Assembly: GCA_013373105.1 (NCBI GenBank)
Contig: JABXIJ010000019.1
Coordinates: 1-38,361, forward strand
DNA from: Flavobacteriaceae bacterium
GTDB taxonomy: Bacteria > Bacteroidota > Bacteroidia > Flavobacteriales > Flavobacteriaceae
Reading direction: 5' to 3'
DNA length: 38,361 nucleotides
Under the pieces are notes generated by a model that worked only from the letters and a program-made list of their open reading frames with translations, was not told the origin of the DNA and did no database searches. Position 1 is the first letter of the stretch; the number at the start of each line of letters is the position of its first letter. Both the position numbers and the translations under genes were made by a program. Of the stretch, positions 33,572-38,361 are shown piece by piece.

Positions 33572-35878
33572 ATGAATCAAGATTATATAAAACCCAATGA
33601 ATGGTCAATTCTAGAAGAAGGATTTGATGCAAGCAAGGTTAAATCTTCAGAAAGTTTATTTGCTCTAGGTAATGGAGCAATGGGACAACGTGCAAATTTT
33701 GAAGAACAATATACAGGAGATACCTTTCAAGGGTCTTACATAGCTGGTGTTTATTATCCAGATAAAACCAGAGTTGGTTGGTGGAAAAATGGATATCCAG
33801 AATACTTTGCAAAAGTACTTAATGCCCCAAATTGGATAGGCATAAACGTAAAAATTAACGAAGAAGAATTAGACTTAAATACTTGTAAAAAACTTTCAAA
33901 TTTTACAAGAGAACTTAACATGAAAGAAGGTTGGTTGTCTAGAAATTTTGAAGCTACTTTGCAAAATGGAATTACCATTAAAGTTGCTGTAAAACGTTTT
34001 TTAAGTATTGCTTTAGATGAGGTAGGAGCTATTAGTTATAGTGTAACTCCATTAAACTCAGAAGCAAAAATTGTCTATACTCCATATATAGATGCAGGTA
34101 TAACAAACGAAGATTCAAATTGGGACGATCAATTTTGGGATATTTTAAGTGTTTCACAAAAAAATCATCAGTCTTTCATAGAGGCAAAAACTATGAAAAC
34201 CAATTTTTATACATGTACTTTCATGCAATCTCAAATTTTTCTTAATCAAGAAGAGATTATAGCTCCATGTGAAATTAATAAAACAGATACAACATCTTCT
34301 TTCATATACAAACAAAAAGTAAAACAAAACGAAACATTTACAATACACAAATTTGGTGGTTATGTAGTTGATAGAAATCATGATAAATATGATTTAATTG
34401 ATGCTGCAAAAAATGTTTTAGAAAAAGCTGTTTCTCTTGGCTTTAATGCCTTGTTAGAAAAGCAAAAAGAATCTTGGGCTCATATTTGGAATATGTCAGA
34501 TATTACTATTTCTGGCGATGTTAAAGCACAACAAGGAATACGATTTAATATTTTTCAACTAAACCAAACCTATTTAGGAACAGATGCTTCATTAAATATT
34601 GGTCCTAAAGGTTTTACTGGAGAAAAATATGGAGGAAGTACTTATTGGGATACTGAAGCATATTGCATTCCATTTTATATGGCAACAAAAGATCAATCTG
34701 TAGCTAGAACTTTATTAGAATACAGGTATGAACATCTAGCTAAAGCTATTGAAAATGCAGAAAAATTAGGCTTTAAAAATGGAGCTGCATTATATCCAAT
34801 GGTAACTATGAATGGTGAAGAATGTCACAATGAGTGGGAAATTACTTTTGAAGAAATTCATAGAAATGGCGCAATTGCTTTTGCAATTTATAATTACCAC
34901 AGATTTACTAACGATTATTCTTTTATACCAGAAAAAGGTCTAGAAGTTTTAATTGGTATAGCTCGTTTTTGGCACCAAAGAGTTAACTTTTCTTCAGATA
35001 AAAATAAATATGTAATGTTAGGAGTTACAGGGCCAAATGAATATGAAAATAATGTAAATAATAATTGGTATACCAACTATATTGCAAAATGGTGTATTGA
35101 ATATGCATTAGAGAATATAGATATTATAAAAACTGAGCATGTTTCTGATTTTATGCGTATAAAGGGTAAAGTGAAATTTACAGATGAAGAGTTGGCTTCA
35201 TGGAAAGATGTGGCTGATAATATGTATTTCCCTTACTCTGAAAAATATGAAGTTTTTTTACAACAAGATGGATTTTTAGATAAAGAACTCATAACAGTTT
35301 CAGAACTAAATCAGAGTCAAAGACCTATAAACCAAAATTGGAGTTGGGATCGTATTTTACGCTCACCTTACATAAAACAAGCAGATATTTTACAAGGTTT
35401 TTACTTTTTTGAAGATCATTTTACTGAAGAACAATTAGCCAAACATTTCGATTTTTACGAACCATTTACAGTTCATGAAAGCTCATTATCACCTTGTGTG
35501 CATAGTATACAAGCAGCTAAATTAGATAGAATGAAACAGGCTTATACGTTTTATTTAAGAACATCTCGCTTAGATTTAGATGATTATAACCACGAGGTAG
35601 AAGAAGGTTTACATATTACTTCTATGGCTGGAACTTGGATGAGTATTGTTGAAGGTTTTGGAGGAATGCGAGTAAAAGATAACATGTTATCATTTGCACC
35701 AAAAATTCCAAAAGAATGGAAATCATATTCATTTAAAGTTAACTTTAGAAATAATATTATTAAAGTTAATGTATCTCAAAACGATTCAAGTTTTGAGGTC
35801 GAAGGCACAAATGAAGTTAACATTATAGTAAATGGAAACTTAAAAACGGTCTATCCAAATAATTTAGAAATAGTTTAA
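33572..35878 (+). CDS. GH65 phosphorylase, probably maltose phosphorylase
   Basis: 768 residues, the usual GH65 length. The N-terminal beta-sandwich starts ESLFALGNGAMGQRANFEEQY, then the (alpha/alpha)6 barrel carries YWDTEAYCIPFY and the catalytic loop GVTGPNEYENNVNNNWYTN, where E490 is the likely general acid (E487 in the L. brevis enzyme). The C-terminal part reads HESSLSPCVHSIQAAKL. No signal peptide, so cytoplasmic. It should phosphorolyse maltose to glucose and beta-glucose-1-phosphate without using ATP. Trehalose or kojibiose phosphorylase are alternatives, but the starch context and beta-PGM favour maltose. Confidence 0.9.
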   Translation: MNQDYIKPNEWSILEEGFDASKVKSSESLFALGNGAMGQRANFEEQYTGDTFQGSYIAGVYYPDKTRVGWWKNGYPEYFAKVLNAPNWIGINVKINEEELDLNTCKKLSNFTRELNMKEGWLSRNFEATLQNGITIKVAVKRFLSIALDEVGAISYSVTPLNSEAKIVYTPYIDAGITNEDSNWDDQFWDILSVSQKNHQSFIEAKTMKTNFYTCTFMQSQIFLNQEEIIAPCEINKTDTTSSFIYKQKVKQNETFTIHKFGGYVVDRNHDKYDLIDAAKNVLEKAVSLGFNALLEKQKESWAHIWNMSDITISGDVKAQQGIRFNIFQLNQTYLGTDASLNIGPKGFTGEKYGGSTYWDTEAYCIPFYMATKDQSVARTLLEYRYEHLAKAIENAEKLGFKNGAALYPMVTMNGEECHNEWEITFEEIHRNGAIAFAIYNYHRFTNDYSFIPEKGLEVLIGIARFWHQRVNFSSDKNKYVMLGVTGPNEYENNVNNNWYTNYIAKWCIEYALENIDIIKTEHVSDFMRIKGKVKFTDEELASWKDVADNMYFPYSEKYEVFLQQDGFLDKELITVSELNQSQRPINQNWSWDRILRSPYIKQADILQGFYFFEDHFTEEQLAKHFDFYEPFTVHESSLSPCVHSIQAAKLDRMKQAYTFYLRTSRLDLDDYNHEVEEGLHITSMAGTWMSIVEGFGGMRVKDNMLSFAPKIPKEWKSYSFKVNFRNNIIKVNVSQNDSSFEVEGTNEVNIIVNGNLKTVYPNNLEIV

Positions 35879-35891
35879 AATCAACCAGAAA

Positions 35892-37832
35892 ATGAAACCC
35901 ATCAGAAACATTTTATTTCTCATATTAATTATAGTTTTTACTTCGTGTAAACGAGAAGATAATCGTAAAAATGTTTCTGAGGTTTCTGTTTCAGAAACTT
36001 CTTTAACCAGAATAGAGCCTACAAATTGGTGGGTGAATATGAAAGATGAAAACTTACAATTATTAGTGCATCATCCTAATATTTCTGACTATACACCAGA
36101 CATTAACTATACAGGTGTTTCAATAAAAAAAGTAACACCATCTGCAACAAGTACAAATTACTTATTTATAGATTTAGTAATTTCTAAAAATACACAACCA
36201 GGAAAATTTAATATTGTATTTAAAAAAGAAAATTCAGAAAACTTAACTCATACATATCAACTTCTTGAAAGAAATAAATCTGCTGAAAGTTATAAAGGTT
36301 TTAATAGCTCAGACGCTATTTATTTAATTACTCCAGATCGTTTTGCGAATGCAGATGAAACAAATGATAGGTTGCCAAATTTTAAAGATCAATCTTTAGA
36401 TAGAACTCATGGTTACAAAAGACATGGGGGAGATTTAAAAGGAATAATAAACCATATAGACTATATAGCAGACCTTGGTTTTACAGCTGTTTGGCCAACA
36501 CCTGTTTTAACTAATGATATGCAGCAAGGCTCATATCATGGGTATGCAATTACAGATTATTATCAAGTTGATCCACGTTTTGGAACTTTAGAAGATTATG
36601 TAAATCTTTCTAAAAAACTAAATGAAAAAGGAATGAAATTGATTATGGATCAAGTTGCTAATCACTGTGGATTAGAACATTGGTGGATGAAAGATTTACC
36701 TTTTAGTGATTGGGTTAACGATCAAGCTAATTACGAAGCGAATAAAGATAATTGGAACTATAAAGTTGTAAATACATCAAACCATAGAAGAACTACAAAT
36801 CAAGATTTATATGCATCTGAATCTGATAGAAAAGGTAACAACGAAGGTTGGTTTGTGTCCTCCATGCCAGACTTAAATCAACGAAATTCATTTATGGCAA
36901 AGTACATTATTCAAAACTCTATTTGGTGGATAGAAACTTTAAATTTAGGAGGAATTAGACAAGATACTTATCCTTATCCAGATAAAGATTTTATGAGTGA
37001 TTGGGCAGGTGCTATTATGAATGAATATCCAAATTTTTCTATAGTTGGTGAAGAATGGAGCTACAACCCATTGTTAGTTGGTTATTGGCAAAAAGGAGCT
37101 TACAATAAAGATGGTTATAAGTCTAATTTAAAATCTTCAATGGATTTTCCAATGCAAAAAGCCATAATAGATGGAATAAATGAAGATGAAACTTGGGGAA
37201 CAGGTTTGGTAAAAATTTACGAAGGTTTAGCTAATGATTTTGCATATGCAACACCAAAAGACATCCTTGCATTTTTAGATAATCATGATAAAAGCAGAGT
37301 TTTTACCGAGTTTAAAGAAGATGCAATTAAAACCAAAATGGGCTTAAGTTATTTGTTTGTTTTACCTAGAATTCCACAAATGTATTATGGAACTGAAATT
37401 TTAATGGAAGACACTGCAAAACCTGGAGATCATGGCTTAATTAGAAGTGATTTTCCTGGAGGTTGGAAAGGTGATAAAAGTAATGCGTTTACTGGAGAAG
37501 GCTTAAATGATAAACAAAAAGATATGCAATCTTTTATAAAGAAATTATTAAATTATAGAAAGTCTAGTAAAGCAATACAAGAAGGGAAAACCATACATTT
37601 TGCACCATTTATGGGTACTTATTTCTTATTTAGGATTTATAATAAAGAAATAGTTGTTCATATTATTAATAAAAACGAAAAACCTATTACTATTGATTTA
37701 AATAGATATAAAGAAATTGGTTTAACAGGAAAAACATTAAAAAATATTATAACAGGAGAAGAATTCAATTGGGGAAAAGAAATTAAATTAAATCATAAGG
37801 GAAGTATTGTATTAACAACAAAATTGAATTAA
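35892..37832 (+). CDS. GH13 alpha-amylase family lipoprotein (SusA/neopullulanase-like)
   Basis: 646 residues with lipoprotein signal ending FTSC (C19). An N-terminal Ig-like domain (about 35-130) with EPTNWWVNMKDENLQLLVHHPNI precedes the barrel, as in cyclomaltodextrinase/neopullulanase enzymes. Barrel motifs: MDQVANHCG, nucleophile D358 in GIRQDTYPY, acid E387 in VGEEW, and D466 in LDNHDKSR. It should break maltodextrins to maltose and glucose in the periplasm or at a membrane face. The start overlaps nothing; it is 14 bases after GH65. B. thetaiotaomicron SusA is soluble, whereas this one is lipid-anchored. Confidence 0.91.
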   Translation: MKPIRNILFLILIIVFTSCKREDNRKNVSEVSVSETSLTRIEPTNWWVNMKDENLQLLVHHPNISDYTPDINYTGVSIKKVTPSATSTNYLFIDLVISKNTQPGKFNIVFKKENSENLTHTYQLLERNKSAESYKGFNSSDAIYLITPDRFANADETNDRLPNFKDQSLDRTHGYKRHGGDLKGIINHIDYIADLGFTAVWPTPVLTNDMQQGSYHGYAITDYYQVDPRFGTLEDYVNLSKKLNEKGMKLIMDQVANHCGLEHWWMKDLPFSDWVNDQANYEANKDNWNYKVVNTSNHRRTTNQDLYASESDRKGNNEGWFVSSMPDLNQRNSFMAKYIIQNSIWWIETLNLGGIRQDTYPYPDKDFMSDWAGAIMNEYPNFSIVGEEWSYNPLLVGYWQKGAYNKDGYKSNLKSSMDFPMQKAIIDGINEDETWGTGLVKIYEGLANDFAYATPKDILAFLDNHDKSRVFTEFKEDAIKTKMGLSYLFVLPRIPQMYYGTEILMEDTAKPGDHGLIRSDFPGGWKGDKSNAFTGEGLNDKQKDMQSFIKKLLNYRKSSKAIQEGKTIHFAPFMGTYFLFRIYNKEIVVHIINKNEKPITIDLNRYKEIGLTGKTLKNIITGEEFNWGKEIKLNHKGSIVLTTKLN

Positions 37833-37834
37833 AT

Positions 37835-38361
37835 ATGGTTTCAAAATCAATCATAAAAAACTTTGTCATTATTGTATTTACCCTAATTTTCTTCTCTTGT
37901 AATAATGCAAGACAAACTAAAAACAATAAGTTAGATATAACTAAAAAAAAATCAACAAGAATTGATGTTAACGAATTAACAGAGGCAAAATTATTTAGTG
38001 GAAAAATTGAAAGAATTGCTTCTTTTCCATCAAAATATATAAAAACAAGACCTGTAGATGTTTGGTTGCCAAAAAAATATTCAAATGATAAGCAGTATGC
38101 TGTTTTGTATATGCATGATGGTCAAATGCTTTTTGATGCATCAACAACTTGGAACAAACAAGAGTGGAAGGTAGACGAAGTAGCTACAAATTTAATGGAA
38201 AACGGAATCACAAAAGACTTTATTGTGGTTGCTATTCATAATATTTCTGAAATTCGTTGGTTAGATTTATTTCCAGAAAAAGCAATTAAAAATATTCCAG
38301 AAAAAGTTAAAGATTCTATCAAATCTTTAGGGGTAAGTAATTTTAAAGAAGAAGATTTAAA
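37835..38361 (+). CDS. Esterase-like alpha/beta-hydrolase lipoprotein, 3' truncated by the window
   Basis: The open frame starts at ATG 37835, three bases after the GH13 stop, and runs 175 codons to the window end. The signal ends IFFSC (C22). RPVDVWLPKKYSNDKQYAVLYMHDG followed by QMLFD is the start of a PF00756-type esterase domain (Esterase D family). The nucleophile GxSxG motif would lie beyond the end. It is the last visible gene of the rightward arm. Starch has no native ester needing this enzyme, so the substrate is unclear. It is probably transcribed with the GH13 gene. Confidence 0.82.
   Translation, partial: MVSKSIIKNFVIIVFTLIFFSCNNARQTKNNKLDITKKKSTRIDVNELTEAKLFSGKIERIASFPSKYIKTRPVDVWLPKKYSNDKQYAVLYMHDGQMLFDASTTWNKQEWKVDEVATNLMENGITKDFIVVAIHNISEIRWLDLFPEKAIKNIPEKVKDSIKSLGVSNFKEEDL

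Noticed and set aside
1..38361. CRISPR array, insertion sequence, prophage or toxin-antitoxin pair
   Set aside because: No repeated spacers, transposase, integrase or terminal inverted repeats were seen anywhere in the window.

Overview
The window is AT-rich DNA from a member of the Bacteroidota, most likely a marine Flavobacteriaceae of the Polaribacter/Tenacibaculum kind. The evidence is a SusC/SusD pair, a type IX secretion (T9SS) C-terminal sorting domain, families mostly confined to this phylum (DUF3822, the flavobacterial START-like protein, a SurA-like trio followed by moxR), and promoters with the Bacteroidota TTG / TAnnTTTG elements. The genus is an inference.

Region 1 (1-19.9 kb) is mostly housekeeping. 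It opens with a CAT-anticodon tRNA (minus strand), a START-like protein, a class IV aminotransferase, YqgE and an HU protein with its own promoter and terminator. A tightly coupled minus-strand operon follows: AAA ATPase, short RecQ, fmt. Divergent from it is a plus-strand run of DUF493 protein, SurA-like PPIase, a degenerate SurA-like lipoprotein, a second SurA-like PPIase and a MoxR ATPase. Then come rsmD, a DUF3822 protein and a two-helix membrane protein (minus), a RecD-like helicase (plus), an LpxR-like outer-membrane deacylase (minus), two tandem PPK2 polyphosphate kinases (plus), an arsenate-reductase-like phosphatase (minus), an Smr protein and a cysteine desulfurase (plus). A perfect 34-bp palindrome closes this region as a bidirectional terminator.

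Region 2 (19.9-38.4 kb) is a complete-looking alpha-glucan (starch/maltodextrin) utilisation locus built around a LacI-family regulator. The leftward arm runs susC, susD, susE-like, a susF-like protein with three tandem binding modules, and a T9SS-secreted GH13 alpha-amylase. The rightward arm runs lacI, MFS sugar transporter, beta-phosphoglucomutase, GH65 phosphorylase, GH13 lipoprotein and an esterase-like lipoprotein cut by the window end. The inferred route is: secreted amylase cuts the polymer; SusE/F/D bind it; SusC imports oligomers; the lipoprotein GH13 shortens them; the MFS carrier imports maltose; GH65 phosphorolyses it to glucose and beta-glucose-1-phosphate; and beta-PGM makes glucose-6-phosphate. 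Two 16-bp palindromes of the form ACGAAnnCGnnTTCGT flank lacI and are the probable operators.

I see no CRISPR array, insertion sequence, prophage or rRNA, and no gene-free stretch over 300 bases. I did not find a clearly undescribed system. The most distinctive signals are the twin operators, the terminator inside the sus operon, the hairpin before the transporter start codon, the degenerate SurA paralogue and the odd active-site loop of the arsenate-reductase-like protein.
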